Shown here: piece after piece, positions 50,081-59,090 of the stretch
How the letters are laid out: every line of letters starts with the position of its first letter
Position numbering within the stretch: the stretch's first letter is position 1
Source of the DNA: Thermomonas sp.
GTDB taxonomy: Bacteria > Pseudomonadota > Gammaproteobacteria > Xanthomonadales > Xanthomonadaceae
Direction of reading: 5' to 3'
NCBI GenBank assembly: GCA_020692565.1
Contig: JAIMKJ010000016.1
Coordinates: forward strand, 12,575 to 76,211
Length of the DNA: 63,637 bases
The notes under the pieces: model-generated
Told to the model about the DNA's origin: nothing
The model's input: only the letters and a program-made list of their open reading frames with translations
Databases searched by the model: none
Program-made: the position numbers and the translations under genes

Positions 50081-50194
50081 TGTAGGAGGGCCTTCAGGCC
50101 CGAGCTCCGGCGTCGTCGCCACAGAGCTCGGGCCTGAAAGCCCTCCTACGAGGGTAGCGATGCCTCGGGATCGGGCCTGAAGGCCCACCTGCGG
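50081..50194. repeat. REP-like palindromic repeat cluster
   Basis: GTAGGAGGGCCTTCAGGCCC (50082 on) faces its inverse GGGCCTGAAAGCCCTCCTAC (50130-50149), and a third unit ATCGGGCCTGAAGGCCCACC lies at 50170. The same unit recurs at 51141-51244. Confidence 0.85.
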
Positions 50195-50251
50195 GGATGC
50201 CGGGCTGCTGGCGTTGCGCTTTGCGGGCCGACGATGCCGGTGTTTGCCCCG

Positions 50252-50418
50252 GCGATGGCGCTTGCTCCGTCATCGCTGCCGCCGCGCGAGCCAAAGATGA
50301 TGCTGTTTTCGCCAATGCTGCCGGATCCAGGGCCGGCGATGGCGCTTTTTTCGCCATCGTTGCCGCTTCGAGGGCCGGTGCTGCAGCTTTTTCGCCACGG
50401 CTGCCGGTTCGCGGGCCA
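50252..50418. repeat. 42-bp tandem repeat (4 units)
   Basis: Units at 50252, 50294, 50336 and 50378 (42, 42, 42, 41 bp) share TTTTCGCCA.CG.TGCCG and end in GGGCC or GAGCC. Read on the minus strand each unit is 14 residues, Ala/Pro/Lys-rich (KAPSPALDPAALAK type). Confidence 0.8.
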
Positions 50419-50530
50419 GCGGCAGCGGTTTTCGGCACGACACCGGGGCGCGGGGCCCCGACGCGGCTTGGGCGGGCGGTTCGCCTGCCCTGCGGCACGG
50501 CCGTCGAGCCGCACCGCAGGGTGGCCTTCC

Positions 50531-50970
50531 TCAGGCTGCGGGCGCCGTTTCCGGCTTAGCGCTGCTTTTGGCGAAGCGCGCGGACAGCTCTCTGCGCAGG
50601 CCTTCCGGGCCCTGGTTGCGGCCGGCCACTTTCAGCAGCGCATAGCCTTCCAGCGCGAAGGCCATGACATCGCTGCCGAGTGCGTCGTCGGTGTCCTCGG
50701 CACGCTATCAGCCGCTCCAGCGCGGCCAGGTCCCGCCTGCGCTTCCGCCAGATCGATGCTGGGCGGGATGACCTGCGGGTTCTGCGCCAGCACCGTCAGA
50801 GTCTGGCGGCAGAAGGCTTCGGACTTCGGTCCCATGCGCGCAAGGCCCTTGCGCTGATCGGCGGTCAGCGAGATCAGCCCCGGCAGCGCCGCTTCCAAAG
50901 CGGTCAAGGCATTGTCAACCGCGAGCAGTTGTTCGTCGGTGAAATTCAAGGACAACAGGTTCTGGCTCAT
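50531..50970 (-). pseudogene. Frameshifted conserved hypothetical gene
   Basis: Starts at ATG 50970 with MSQNLLSLNFTDEQLLAVDN, then LISLTADQRKGLARMGPKSE and TLTVLAQNPQVIPPSIDLAE in frame. Near 50731-50735 an extra G breaks the frame after AEAQA. The following LAALERL is in another frame, and from about 50705 the third frame continues with EDTDDALGSDVMAFALEGYA, LLKVAGRNQGPEGLRRELSA and the end KSSAKPETAPAA at the stop 50531-50533. The intact protein would be ~145-150 residues, soluble, of unknown function. Two close lesions, probably with a short deletion, argue against a single sequencing error. Confidence 0.75.
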
Positions 50971-51413
50971 AAAAATCCCTTTCAAATGGAAAGTCGCCCG
51001 GATCGGGCGCGGCATCTTATGGAAGGGTTCCGGAACATTGCCGCCTGTCATCTTCAACAGGACGCCGAAGTCGCCTGCTTCGACCCGTGTGTCAACGGAT
51101 GAGAGGCATTCCGCTGATCGCAGATGCGGTCGACGGCCTCGCAGGAGGACTTCAGCCCCGATGGGGGATGGCGTTGGAGCTCGGGCCTGAAGACCCTCCT
51201 ACAGGGGTGCGATGCGGTTGGATCGGGCCTGAAGGCGCTCCTACGGATGCTGTGCCCATCGATGAACAGGCCGCACGATCGATTCGCAGACTGCATCATT
51301 CGCAGCGCGCGACTTGATCACAAGCCATTGATTCATATGGGATGCGCACATGGCACGGTTGATGCAATGGTTTCCATGTGCGTAATCCGCGCATCCCCCA
51401 CAAGGAAATACCC
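50971..51413. other. Intergenic region with the second REP-like cluster
   Basis: No gene seen in ~440 bp apart from repeat units at 51141-51162, 51177-51204 and 51221-51244 (GGAGGACTTCAGCCCCGAT, CTCGGGCCTGAAGACCCTCC and CGGGCCTGAAGGCGCTCC). Right of it lies the promoter of the 46-residue gene. Confidence 0.7.
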
Positions 51414-51554
51414 GTGAACCAGACCACCAATCAGACCGACAAGAAAGACATGCCGAATCAGCCGTCCAAGGATCCGAACGCCACGCCGACGCAGCCGGCG
51501 CCGAAGCCGGGCGAGAAGCACGACGATGCGAAGACCGGCACCGACAAGCGCTGA
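51414..51554 (+). CDS. Small hydrophilic protein of unknown function
   Basis: 46 residues from GTG 51414 with AAGGAA 6 nt upstream. The sequence MNQTTNQTDKKDMPNQPSKD is followed by Pro/Lys/Asp-rich PTQPAPKPGEKHDDAKTGTD. It is strongly charged, without hydrophobic core, and so probably disordered. A good terminator follows. The codon use and ribosome-binding site support a real gene, but no function can be proposed. Confidence 0.6.
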   Translation: MNQTTNQTDKKDMPNQPSKDPNATPTQPAPKPGEKHDDAKTGTDKR

Positions 51555-51621
51555 GTGCCTGCCCACCGTGACCAGCACTGCCTTCCCCAAGGAGCGGCGC
51601 GCACGATTGGCATGACGTAAG

Positions 51622-51653
51622 AAACCCGGCCTGCTGCGATGCAGGCCGGGTTT
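51622..51653 (+). terminator. Rho-independent terminator
   Basis: AAACCCGGCCTGC (51622-51634) pairs with GCAGGCCGGGTTT (51641-51653), followed by TGTTTTG. It ends the small gene and, read in the other direction, may end the convergent TonB receptor gene at 51696. Confidence 0.92.
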
Positions 51654-51695
51654 TGTTTTGCGCGCGTTCGTCAGCGGTCGAACGCCAAGTCGCGA

Positions 51696-53960
51696 TCAGA
51701 ACTTCGCCTTGAACTCCACGCCCCAGGTGCGCGGCTCGTTGAGGAAGCCGGTGAGGTTGTTGAAGTCGATGGCGCCGACGATGGCTTCTTCGTCGGTGAT
51801 GTTGCGGCCGAACACGGCCATTTCGTAATTGCCGTCGTTCCAGCTGTAGCCGGCGCGCAGGCCGCCTTCCAGCAGCGGGTCGCCGGTGAATTCGGTCGAT
51901 TCGTACAGGAAGAAATTGACCTTGCTGCGGTAGGCCCAGTCGGTGTACGCGAAGAATTCGCCGTGACTGGTCGGGATGCCGTAGCGCGCGGTGACGTTGT
52001 AGACGTGCTTGGGCGCCTGCGGCAGCGCGTTGCCGTCGATCAGGAATGTGCCTGCAACAGAACCAGCCGGGTCGCGCATGGTGCAGCCGCCGCCGCAGCC
52101 GAACACCGCCAGATTGCTGTCCTGGATTTCGGTGTCGTTGTAGCTGGCGCCCAGGGTGACGAACAAACGGTCGGTCAGCCACGCCTGCAGATCGAGTTCC
52201 GCGCCCTGGCCGACGGTGCGGTCGGCATTGACCAGACGCGCGACGTTGGCGTTGCCGCCCACGGCGGTGAGCTGCTGATCGTCCACGGTGTAGCGGTACA
52301 GCGCGAAGCCCAGGCGCAGACGGTTGTCCCACACGGTCGCCTTCACGCCGGCTTCGTACGACAGCACGGTTTCGGTGTCGGCCACGGTTACCAGCTCATC
52401 GGCCGGCAGCGTGGCATCGGCGAACATCAGACGGCCCTGCACACTCGGCGCGCGGAAGCCGCGGGCGACGCGGCCGTAGACGTTGAAATTGTCGTTGATG
52501 GCATAGACGGCGCTGAGATCCCAGCTGACGTCGGTGTCGCTGGGGCTGACCTCTATCGGCGCGATCGGCGGGCCGAACGGGCCGGTCACGCGCTGCGCGG
52601 AGAAGGTCTTGCTGTCGTCGGTGTAACGCACGCCGCCGCGCAGTTTGAGCTTGTCGGTCACGTCGAAATCGCCGGAGGCGAACACCGCCCACGCGGTGTT
52701 TTCCTGGCGCTGGGTGGCGTAGCCGTTGCGCGGGTTGCCGGGCGCGAGCGTGTCGTAGCTGACGCTGTCGATGTCGATGGTTTCGTCGAACCAGAACAGG
52801 CCGGCCTGCCAGTCGAAGCGGCCCCATTCGTTGGATTCGACGCGGAGTTCCTGGCTGTACTGGCGGTGGTTGGGCAGGCCGTCCGCGGATTCGGCCGGGA
52901 ACAGCGCTTCGCCCGGCGCGCTGGGCGGAAACACGTAGCTGGAGCCGCCGTCGATATCGCCGCGGCTGAAGGCGTCGACGCTTTCGTAGCCGGTGATCGA
53001 GTACAGGCTGACGCGGCCGAGGTCCCAGCGCATGCGCAGATTGGCGCCGAGCTGGTCGAGTTTCTGTTCGTTGACGCCGTCGATCGACACTTCGCGGCGA
53101 TTGAAGCCATCCACCAGTTCATTGGTGCCGGGTTTGATGATGCTGGAGCGGAACAGGCGCGCGGTGCCTTCCAACTGGCGCGCGTGCACGTTGAACAGCA
53201 TCTCGAAATCGTCGCTGGGCTGGAACAGCAGTTGCACGCGGGCAGCGGTTTCTTCGTAGCCTTCCAGGTCGTCGCCTTCGCCGTTGAAGGTGTTGTCGAC
53301 GTTGTCGTCGCGCTGCTGGTGCAGCACCGAGACGCGCGCGGAGACGTTGTCGCTGAGCGCGCCGGTGAGCGCGCCTTCGGCGTTGAGGGTGTTGCTGGAA
53401 CCGTAGCCCAGCCGGCCGTAGCCGCCGAACTCCGCTTCCGGGCGTGCGGATTCGAACTTGATCACGCCGGCCGGCGAGTTGCGGCCGAACAGCGTGCCCT
53501 GCGGGCCGCGGGCCATTTCGATCTGGTCCAGATCGAACAGCGGGAAGCCCTTGAGGATCGGGTTTTCCTGGACCACGCCGTCGTACACCAGCGAGACCGG
53601 CTGCGAGGCGTTGACGTCGAAATCGGTGTTGCCGAGGCCGCGGATGTAGAAGCGCGGGAACGCGCGGCCGAACGACGATTCAATGTTCAGGCTGGGCAGG
53701 CGGCCGGACAGCAGACGGATGTCGTCGCCGCTGGCGGTCAGCACTTCCAGCTTCTCGCGGTCGATGGTGGTGATCGCCATCGGCACGTCCTGGATGTTCT
53801 CCACCCGGCGCTGCGCGGTCACGGTGATGGCGTCCAGCTCGGGCGCGTCCGGCGCGGCGGCATCCTGGGCCTGGGCCATGACCGGCAGCGCAAGCAGGAC
53901 GGCAACGGCAAGGGCGTCGACACGCGGGCGGCGGCGACCGGAACGATTGGAATGGGGCAT
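51696..53960 (-). CDS. TonB-dependent outer-membrane receptor
   Basis: 754 residues from ATG 53960, with AGGAA 8 nt upstream. The signal peptide is VDALAVAVLLALPVMAQAQD. The TonB box is ELDAITVTAQRRVENIQD (~42-60). The plug domain has FYIRGLGNTDFDVNASQPVS and ARGPQGTLFGRNSPAGVIKF. A 22-strand barrel follows and ends with AAntiparallel strands to the C-terminal aromatic PRTWGVEFKAKF. It imports siderophores or other large nutrients with energy from TonB-ExbBD. The ligand is unknown. A long 300-bp gap to the divergent M3 peptidase holds both promoters. Confidence 0.92.
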   Translation of the reverse strand: MPHSNRSGRRRPRVDALAVAVLLALPVMAQAQDAAAPDAPELDAITVTAQRRVENIQDVPMAITTIDREKLEVLTASGDDIRLLSGRLPSLNIESSFGRAFPRFYIRGLGNTDFDVNASQPVSLVYDGVVQENPILKGFPLFDLDQIEMARGPQGTLFGRNSPAGVIKFESARPEAEFGGYGRLGYGSSNTLNAEGALTGALSDNVSARVSVLHQQRDDNVDNTFNGEGDDLEGYEETAARVQLLFQPSDDFEMLFNVHARQLEGTARLFRSSIIKPGTNELVDGFNRREVSIDGVNEQKLDQLGANLRMRWDLGRVSLYSITGYESVDAFSRGDIDGGSSYVFPPSAPGEALFPAESADGLPNHRQYSQELRVESNEWGRFDWQAGLFWFDETIDIDSVSYDTLAPGNPRNGYATQRQENTAWAVFASGDFDVTDKLKLRGGVRYTDDSKTFSAQRVTGPFGPPIAPIEVSPSDTDVSWDLSAVYAINDNFNVYGRVARGFRAPSVQGRLMFADATLPADELVTVADTETVLSYEAGVKATVWDNRLRLGFALYRYTVDDQQLTAVGGNANVARLVNADRTVGQGAELDLQAWLTDRLFVTLGASYNDTEIQDSNLAVFGCGGGCTMRDPAGSVAGTFLIDGNALPQAPKHVYNVTARYGIPTSHGEFFAYTDWAYRSKVNFFLYESTEFTGDPLLEGGLRAGYSWNDGNYEMAVFGRNITDEEAIVGAIDFNNLTGFLNEPRTWGVEFKAKF

Positions 53961-54259
53961 GGCGGTGGTTCCTGACAGAGAGGGAAGGGGCGCGAGGCGG
54001 ACGATCGGCGGGCATCCTGCGGGCCGACGGGGCGAGCGCTCCGTACTGCACCGAATCTCGGCGGAATTGTAAACAATTCGTGATCCGCCCGAACCGGCCT
54101 GCCGAACGGGCGGGATCGGCAAAAGCGCAACCATCGGGACCCGGGCACAGGCATGCCTTTTGTCATGGGCCGGAACGAGCCCGCATCCGCTACCCTGACG
54201 CCCGCAGTAAGCCCGTTTCGCTCCACGACACCTGCTTCGTCCTTGCCGAGGAATACTCC

Positions 54260-56440
54260 ATGAATCGCCCTCTCGCCTGCGCCCTGGCGCTGGCCATCTC
54301 CGCGACCGCGCTTGTCGGCTGCGACAAGAGCCCCGCACCGCCCTCTTCCGAAAAGGCCGCCATGCCCGCAGACGCCGCCCAGGACAATCCCCTCTTCGTC
54401 GAAAGCCCGCTGCAGCTGAAATTCCCGCAGTTCGACAAGATCAAGGACAGCCACTTCGGCCCCGCGTTCGACCGCGGCATGGCCGAGCAGGTCAAACAGA
54501 TGGAAGCGATCGGCGACAGCACCGAACCGGCGACGTTCGAGAACACCATCCTCGCGATGGAACGCAGCGGCCAGATGCTCGCGCGCACCGCCGATGTATT
54601 CGGCAACCTCACCAGCGCCAATACCAACGACGCCCTGAACAAGCTGGACGAGGAATACTCGCCGAAGTTCGCCGCGCACTTAGACGGCATCTACCTCGAT
54701 CCCAAGCTGTTCGAGCGGATCAAATCGCTGTATGAGAAGCGCGACACGCTGGGCCTCGATCCCGAAGGCGTACGTCTGGTCGAGCGCTACTACAGCGATT
54801 TCGTCCGCGCCGGCGCCAACCTGACCGAAGAGCAGAAGACCCGGGTCAAGGCCATCAACAGCGAGATGGCGACGCTGATGACCAAGTTCGGCCAGAACAC
54901 GCTGGACGAGGTCAACGACTCGGCCGTGCTGGTCGATTCGCGCGACGAACTGAAAGGCCTGAGCGACGAACAGATCGAAGTGCTGGCGGAAGCCGCCAAG
55001 ACGAACAAGCAGGACGGCAAATTCCGCATCGCCCTGCTCAATACCACCGGCCAGCCGCTGGTGGCGCAGCTCGAGAATCGCGCGCTGCGCGAGCGCATCT
55101 ACAAGGCATCGATGGCGCGCGGCAGCCGCGGCAACCAGTGGGACACCACCGACATCGTCTCGCGGGTGACCAAGTTGCGCGCCGAACGCGCCAAGATCAT
55201 GGGCTACCCGAACTACGCGGCATTCAGTCTGGCCGAAGAAACCGCGAAGACGCCGGAAGCGGTGAACAAGCTGCTGACGCAGCTGGCGCCCCCCGCCGTG
55301 GCCAACGCCAAGCGCGAAGCGGTCGAGCTGCAAGCGATGATCGACCAGGAGCAGAAGGCCAAGGGCGAACCCACCTTTGCGCTGGAAGCCTGGGATTGGG
55401 CCTACTACACCGAGAAAGTGCGCGCAGCGAAGTACGATTTCGACGAAGCCCAGCTCAAGCCCTACCTCGAAATGGACAACGTCCTCGAGAAGGGCATGTT
55501 CTTCGCCGCCGAGAAGTTGTACGGCCTGAAGTTCAAGCGCCGCACCGACCTGCCGACGTATCACGAAGACGTGCGCGTCTACGAGATATCCAACGAGGAC
55601 GGCTCGCTGCTGTCGCTGATTCTGGTCGATCCCTACGCGCGTCCGTCGAAGCGCGGCGGCGCGTGGATGAGCTCCTACGTCCCGCAGTCCGAACTGATGG
55701 GCAACAAGCCGGTGGTCGCGCTGCACCTCAACGTCACCAAGCCGGCCGCGGGCAAGCCGGCGCTGATGACCTGGGACGACGTGAACACCACGTTCCACGA
55801 ATATGGCCACGTGCTGCACGGCATGTTCTCGAACGTGAAGTATCCGTATTTCAGCGGCACCAGCGTGCCGCGCGACTTCGTCGAGTATCCCTCGCAGGTC
55901 AACGAAATGTGGTCGACCTGGCCGGAAGTGCTGGCGAATTACGCGAAGCATTACGAAACCGGCGAAGCGATGCCGAAGGCCCTGCTCGACAAGGTGCTGG
56001 CCGCCGACAAGTTCAACCAGGGCTTCGGCACCACCGAATACCTGGGCTCGGCGATGCTGGATCAGCGCTGGCACCAAGTGTCGGCGGAGCAGTTGCCCGA
56101 CGCCAAGGGCGTGATGGCGTACGAGGCCAAGGCGCTGAAGGACATCGGCGTGGATTACGCCCCGGTACCGCCGCGCTATCGCACCCCGTACTTCAGCCAC
56201 ATCATGGGCGGCTACGCGGCCGGCTATTACGCTTACATCTGGTCGGAAGTGCTGGATGCGGAAAGTGTGAAATGGTTCGAGGAGAACGGCGGCCTGACCC
56301 GCAAGAACGGCGACTGGTTCCGCGACAAGCTGTTGAGCCGCGGCGGATCGAAGGACGCGATGGAACTGTTCCGGGATTTCCGCGGCCGCGATCCGCAGAT
56401 CCAGCCCTTGCTGGAGCGTCGCGGCCTGACCGCCAAGTAA
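54260..56440 (+). CDS. M3 family metallopeptidase (peptidyl-dipeptidase Dcp-like lipoprotein)
   Basis: 726 residues from ATG 54260, with GAGGAA 8 nt upstream. A lipobox ISATALVGCDK (~13-23) places it in the periplasm as a lipoprotein. The catalytic zinc motif is NTTFHEYGHVLHGMFSNV (HExxH ~516), with RDFVEYPSQVNEMW after it giving the third Glu. The C-terminal PYFSHIMGGYAAGYYAYIWS is the M3 substrate-binding loop with Gly and Tyr. It removes dipeptides from peptide C-termini. Length and sequence are like Dcp rather than oligopeptidase A. Confidence 0.92.
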   Translation: MNRPLACALALAISATALVGCDKSPAPPSSEKAAMPADAAQDNPLFVESPLQLKFPQFDKIKDSHFGPAFDRGMAEQVKQMEAIGDSTEPATFENTILAMERSGQMLARTADVFGNLTSANTNDALNKLDEEYSPKFAAHLDGIYLDPKLFERIKSLYEKRDTLGLDPEGVRLVERYYSDFVRAGANLTEEQKTRVKAINSEMATLMTKFGQNTLDEVNDSAVLVDSRDELKGLSDEQIEVLAEAAKTNKQDGKFRIALLNTTGQPLVAQLENRALRERIYKASMARGSRGNQWDTTDIVSRVTKLRAERAKIMGYPNYAAFSLAEETAKTPEAVNKLLTQLAPPAVANAKREAVELQAMIDQEQKAKGEPTFALEAWDWAYYTEKVRAAKYDFDEAQLKPYLEMDNVLEKGMFFAAEKLYGLKFKRRTDLPTYHEDVRVYEISNEDGSLLSLILVDPYARPSKRGGAWMSSYVPQSELMGNKPVVALHLNVTKPAAGKPALMTWDDVNTTFHEYGHVLHGMFSNVKYPYFSGTSVPRDFVEYPSQVNEMWSTWPEVLANYAKHYETGEAMPKALLDKVLAADKFNQGFGTTEYLGSAMLDQRWHQVSAEQLPDAKGVMAYEAKALKDIGVDYAPVPPRYRTPYFSHIMGGYAAGYYAYIWSEVLDAESVKWFEENGGLTRKNGDWFRDKLLSRGGSKDAMELFRDFRGRDPQIQPLLERRGLTAK

Positions 56441-56463
56441 GTTCCTCGCATCGTCTGCTGCAC

Positions 56464-56494
56464 CGACACCGCCCGGCATGTCCGGGCGGTGTCG
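56464..56494. terminator. Hairpin after the M3 peptidase
   Basis: Thirteen perfect pairs, CGACACCGCCCGG (56464-56476) with CCGGGCGGTGTCG (56482-56494), loop CATGT. A T-run is absent, so a terminator is probable by position. Confidence 0.7.
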
Positions 56495-56582
56495 TATCCG
56501 GGCGGCGGAGTCGCGTCGCCATGCGGGATCCGCATGCGCATCCGGCATGCGGATCCAACGTGGGATCGCATAAGCTGTGCCG

Positions 56583-57431
56583 ATGCCGCCACCCCTCCCA
56601 CCGGAAGAGACTGCCGCGATCGCGCGCGACCTGCGCACCTGGACCGATCGTTTCGGGCGCGTGTTCGTGCTTACCGGCGCCGGCATCAGCACCGGTTCGG
56701 GCATTCCCGACTATCGCGATACCGCCGGCGCATGGAAACGGCCGCCGCCGGTGACCTATCAGGCGTTCGTCGGCGACACCGGGATCTATCGTCGCTACTG
56801 GGCGCGCAGCTTCGTCGGCTGGCCGATGTTTTCGACCGCACAGCCGAACGCGGGACATCGCGCGCTTGCGGTGTTCGAACGGCAGCGACGCATCACCGCA
56901 TTGATCACCCAGAACGTGGATACCCTGCACCAGCGCGCCGGCAGCCGAGAGGTGATCGATCTGCACGGCCGGCTGGACGGCACGGTCTGCCTCGGCTGCG
57001 GCGATGCGCGTCGACGCGATGAATTGCAAACCCGCATGGCCGCGAACAATATCGGCTGGCGCCCGCGCGACGCGGCGGCGGCGCCGGATGGCGATGCCGA
57101 CATCGACCCGGCGGCGGTGGCGGCGTTCGAACCGCCGCACTGCGCGATCTGCGGCGGCATGCTCAAACCGGACGTGGTGTTCTTCGGCGAAAACGTGCCG
57201 TCCGCGCGCTACGCGCAGGCGCTCGCGGCGCTGCACGCGGCCGACGCGGTGTTGATCGTGGGTTCGTCGCTGATGGTGTATTCGGGATTCCGCTTCGCGC
57301 GCATGGCCCACGAGCGCGGCATGCCGGTGGCGATCCTCAACCGCGGACAGACCCGCGCGGACGCGCTGGTCGATCTCAAACTCGAAGGCGACTGCGGCGA
57401 GGTGCTGGCGGCCGCCTTTTCCGACGCTTGA
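56583..57431 (+). CDS. NAD-dependent protein deacylase (sirtuin, class II/SIRT4-like)
   Basis: 282 residues from ATG 56583; GTG 56577 adds two. The sirtuin motifs are VFVLTGAGISTGSGIPDYR (~25-43, NAD binding), LITQNVDTLHQRAG (~107-120) and the catalytic His in VIDLHGRLDGTVCLGCGDAR. Two zinc Cys pairs are present (CLGC, CAIC), as is KPDVVFFGENVP and GSSLMVYSGFRFA. The enzyme removes acyl groups from Lys using NAD. GSSLxVYSGxRF points to class II/SIRT4-type bacterial sirtuins. It is convergent with the DUF3298 gene, 2 bp apart. Confidence 0.92.
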   Translation: MPPPLPPEETAAIARDLRTWTDRFGRVFVLTGAGISTGSGIPDYRDTAGAWKRPPPVTYQAFVGDTGIYRRYWARSFVGWPMFSTAQPNAGHRALAVFERQRRITALITQNVDTLHQRAGSREVIDLHGRLDGTVCLGCGDARRRDELQTRMAANNIGWRPRDAAAAPDGDADIDPAAVAAFEPPHCAICGGMLKPDVVFFGENVPSARYAQALAALHAADAVLIVGSSLMVYSGFRFARMAHERGMPVAILNRGQTRADALVDLKLEGDCGEVLAAAFSDA

Positions 57432-57433
57432 AA

Positions 57434-58357
57434 TTACAGCGCCGGCTGCACCGCAGGGGCGACGGTTTGGTCGAGCGGCGTCGCCGGCGCCGGCTTCGCC
57501 ACCACGAACATCGCGCGATAGGTCGGAGCGAGGTTCGGCATCAACACCGCAGTCGGCACTTCGACCGTGCGCACGCCGTCGACGTACGGTCCGACCTGAT
57601 ACGGCGGAAACACGAAACGCAGGCCCATCAGCTTGTCGCTGTCGGGCGCCAGCACCGGCTCGAACGCCGCGAACGACGCCGGCACCGGATCGGTGCCCTC
57701 GTCGATCATGCGTCCGACCGAACGCATGACTTCGGCGCGCTCGACGGGCGGCAACTCGTCGGCATCGACCCGCTGCGAGAGCGATGCGTGCAACTGCTCG
57801 CGCGCGTACTCGGAAACCGCGTTCCAGCTCTTGGGATCGGGGAACAGATCGTTCGCCGTCAACAGCTTGTCCTGCTGCGGCAGCCAGACGAAACGCGCGA
57901 CCAGCGGCGCGCCGTGGGCCCCGCCGGTGAATGCCGCGCCGTCGGCGGCCACCGCGACGACTTCCGGGGTTTCGGCGAGCAGCGTGAAATTGAGGGTGAG
58001 ATCGTAGGGGCTGGTCTGCTTGGCCGGATCGCCGGTCTGCACCGCCTTGAGCAACTCGGCGCGTGCGCCCTCGGCGTAGTGCAACAACGCTTCTGCGAGG
58101 CCGGGATACTTCTTGGCCTCAGGCGGATAGCTGATCCCGATGATGTAGCGGGCGTCGTGTTCGATGACGTCCTTCAACTCGGCCGGTGCGGCCGGCGGCT
58201 GCACGGCAGCCTCGACGGGGACTTCGGCAGGGGCCGGCGTCGCATCCTCGTCCTTCTTGCAGGCGGGCAACAACAAAGCGGCGGCCAGCAGGGCCAGCAA
58301 CGCGAACGAAGGAAGCGCACGGTATGGATTCGAATGCTTGGACATGAGTGAACGCAT
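57434..58357 (-). CDS. DUF3298-like lipoprotein
   Basis: 307 residues from ATG 58357, with GGAGG 7 nt upstream. The lipobox is LLALLAAALLLPACKKDEDA (Cys ~33). After a Pro/Ala linker the periplasmic domain has ARYIIGISYPPEAKKYPGLA, LTLNFTLLAETPEVVAVAAD and GGAHGAPLVARFVWLPQ (the DUF3298 G-G-A-H pattern). FEPVLAPDSDKLMGLRFVFP and PPYQVGPYVDGVRTVEVP, matching the RsiV/DUF3298 'PYQVAPY.EG' end, follow. RsiV-type proteins bind peptidoglycan or lysozyme; here there is no sigma factor next to it. The role is unknown. Confidence 0.85.
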   Translation of the reverse strand: MRSLMSKHSNPYRALPSFALLALLAAALLLPACKKDEDATPAPAEVPVEAAVQPPAAPAELKDVIEHDARYIIGISYPPEAKKYPGLAEALLHYAEGARAELLKAVQTGDPAKQTSPYDLTLNFTLLAETPEVVAVAADGAAFTGGAHGAPLVARFVWLPQQDKLLTANDLFPDPKSWNAVSEYAREQLHASLSQRVDADELPPVERAEVMRSVGRMIDEGTDPVPASFAAFEPVLAPDSDKLMGLRFVFPPYQVGPYVDGVRTVEVPTAVLMPNLAPTYRAMFVVAKPAPATPLDQTVAPAVQPAL

Positions 58358-58460
58358 GACGGGCCTCCTGACCCGACCCGGATCGGGTGTGCGATCAGGA
58401 TAACGGAACATCGGCGGCGTAAACGTGGGACGGACAGACGCGCCACAAACGAGGCGCAAT

Positions 58461-58488
58461 AAAAAACCCCGGGCGCGAACGCCCGGGG
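58461..58488 (-). terminator. Rho-independent terminator of the proximal cold-shock gene
   Basis: CCCCGGGCG (58467-58475) pairs with CGCCCGGGG (58480-58488) on a CGAA loop. On the minus strand it is followed by six T (complement of 58461-58466). Confidence 0.93.
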
Positions 58489-58538
58489 CCATGTTTCTGA
58501 ACGCTAGATGCAAGCAGGCTGGATTGAAGCCGGCTGGA

Positions 58539-58748
58539 TCAGAGCGCCTGGACTTCGTCGGCCTGCAGACCTTTCTGGCCCTGCACGACCTTGAAGGTGA
58601 CCTGCTGGCCTTCCTTCAGCGACTTGAAGCCGTTGCCCTGGATCGAACGGAAATGGACGAAGAGGTCCTGACCGCTTTCCGGGGTGATGAAGCCGAAGCC
58701 CTTGGCATCATTGAACCACTTGACGGTACCGCTCTGACGATCTGACAT
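58539..58748 (-). CDS. Cold-shock protein (CspA family)
   Basis: 69 residues, one OB-fold. RNA-binding motifs RNP1 (KGFGFITP, ~17-24) and RNP2 (DLFVHFRSI, ~29-37) are intact, with W in [11 protein letters not shown]. It binds single-stranded RNA/DNA and acts as an RNA chaperone. It is 86% identical by eye to the copy at 58881-59090, so both come from a tandem duplication. A strong terminator follows. Confidence 0.95.
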   Translation of the reverse strand: MSDRQSGTVKWFNDAKGFGFITPESGQDLFVHFRSIQGNGFKSLKEGQQVTFKVVQGQKGLQADEVQAL

Positions 58749-58880
58749 TTGAATTACTCCTGAAAAATTGTTGGATGGATCCGCGAGCCTGGTGGGGCTG
58801 AATGCAGGATCCGGTGGAACAGGACACTAACCAATAGCTAGAGCCCCGGCGCTTCCGCCCAGGGCCCCGTCATGTGTGTA

Positions 58881-59090
58881 TTACTGCGGCTGCACTTCAT
58901 CGGCTTGCAGGCCCTTCTGGCCCTGCACGACCTTGAAGGAGACCGCTTGGCCTTCCTGCAAGGACTTGAAACCGGTGCCTTGGATCGAACGGAAATGGAC
59001 AAACAGGTCCTGGCCGCTTTCCGGGGTGATGAAGCCGAAGCCCTTTGCATCGTTGAACCACTTCACGACGCCGTTTTGACGATCGGACAT
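58881..59090 (-). CDS. Cold-shock protein (CspA family), second copy
   Basis: 69 residues with the same RNP1 (KGFGFITP) and RNP2 (DLFVHFRSI) motifs. Differences from the neighbour are conservative (NGVVKWF versus SGTVKWF; EGQAVSF versus EGQQVTF). It lies 132 bp upstream of the first copy in the same direction. The stretch between them is without clear terminator, so joint transcription is possible. The long leader region right of it, as in cspA, may be cold-regulated. Confidence 0.95.
   Translation of the reverse strand: MSDRQNGVVKWFNDAKGFGFITPESGQDLFVHFRSIQGTGFKSLQEGQAVSFKVVQGQKGLQADEVQPQ

Larger units (their letters stand above)
49607..50530. other. Repeat-rich intergenic region
   Basis: No supported gene in about 920 bp. 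It contains a REP-like cluster (50081-50194) and a 42-bp tandem array (50252-50418). The RHS promoter should lie just right of 49606. Confidence 0.6.

Noticed and set aside
50094..50498. Ala/Pro-rich frame over the 42-bp repeats as a gene
   Set aside because: It runs into REP-like palindromes at its end, starts within unrelated Arg-rich sequence and lacks a ribosome-binding site. Listed as repeat instead.
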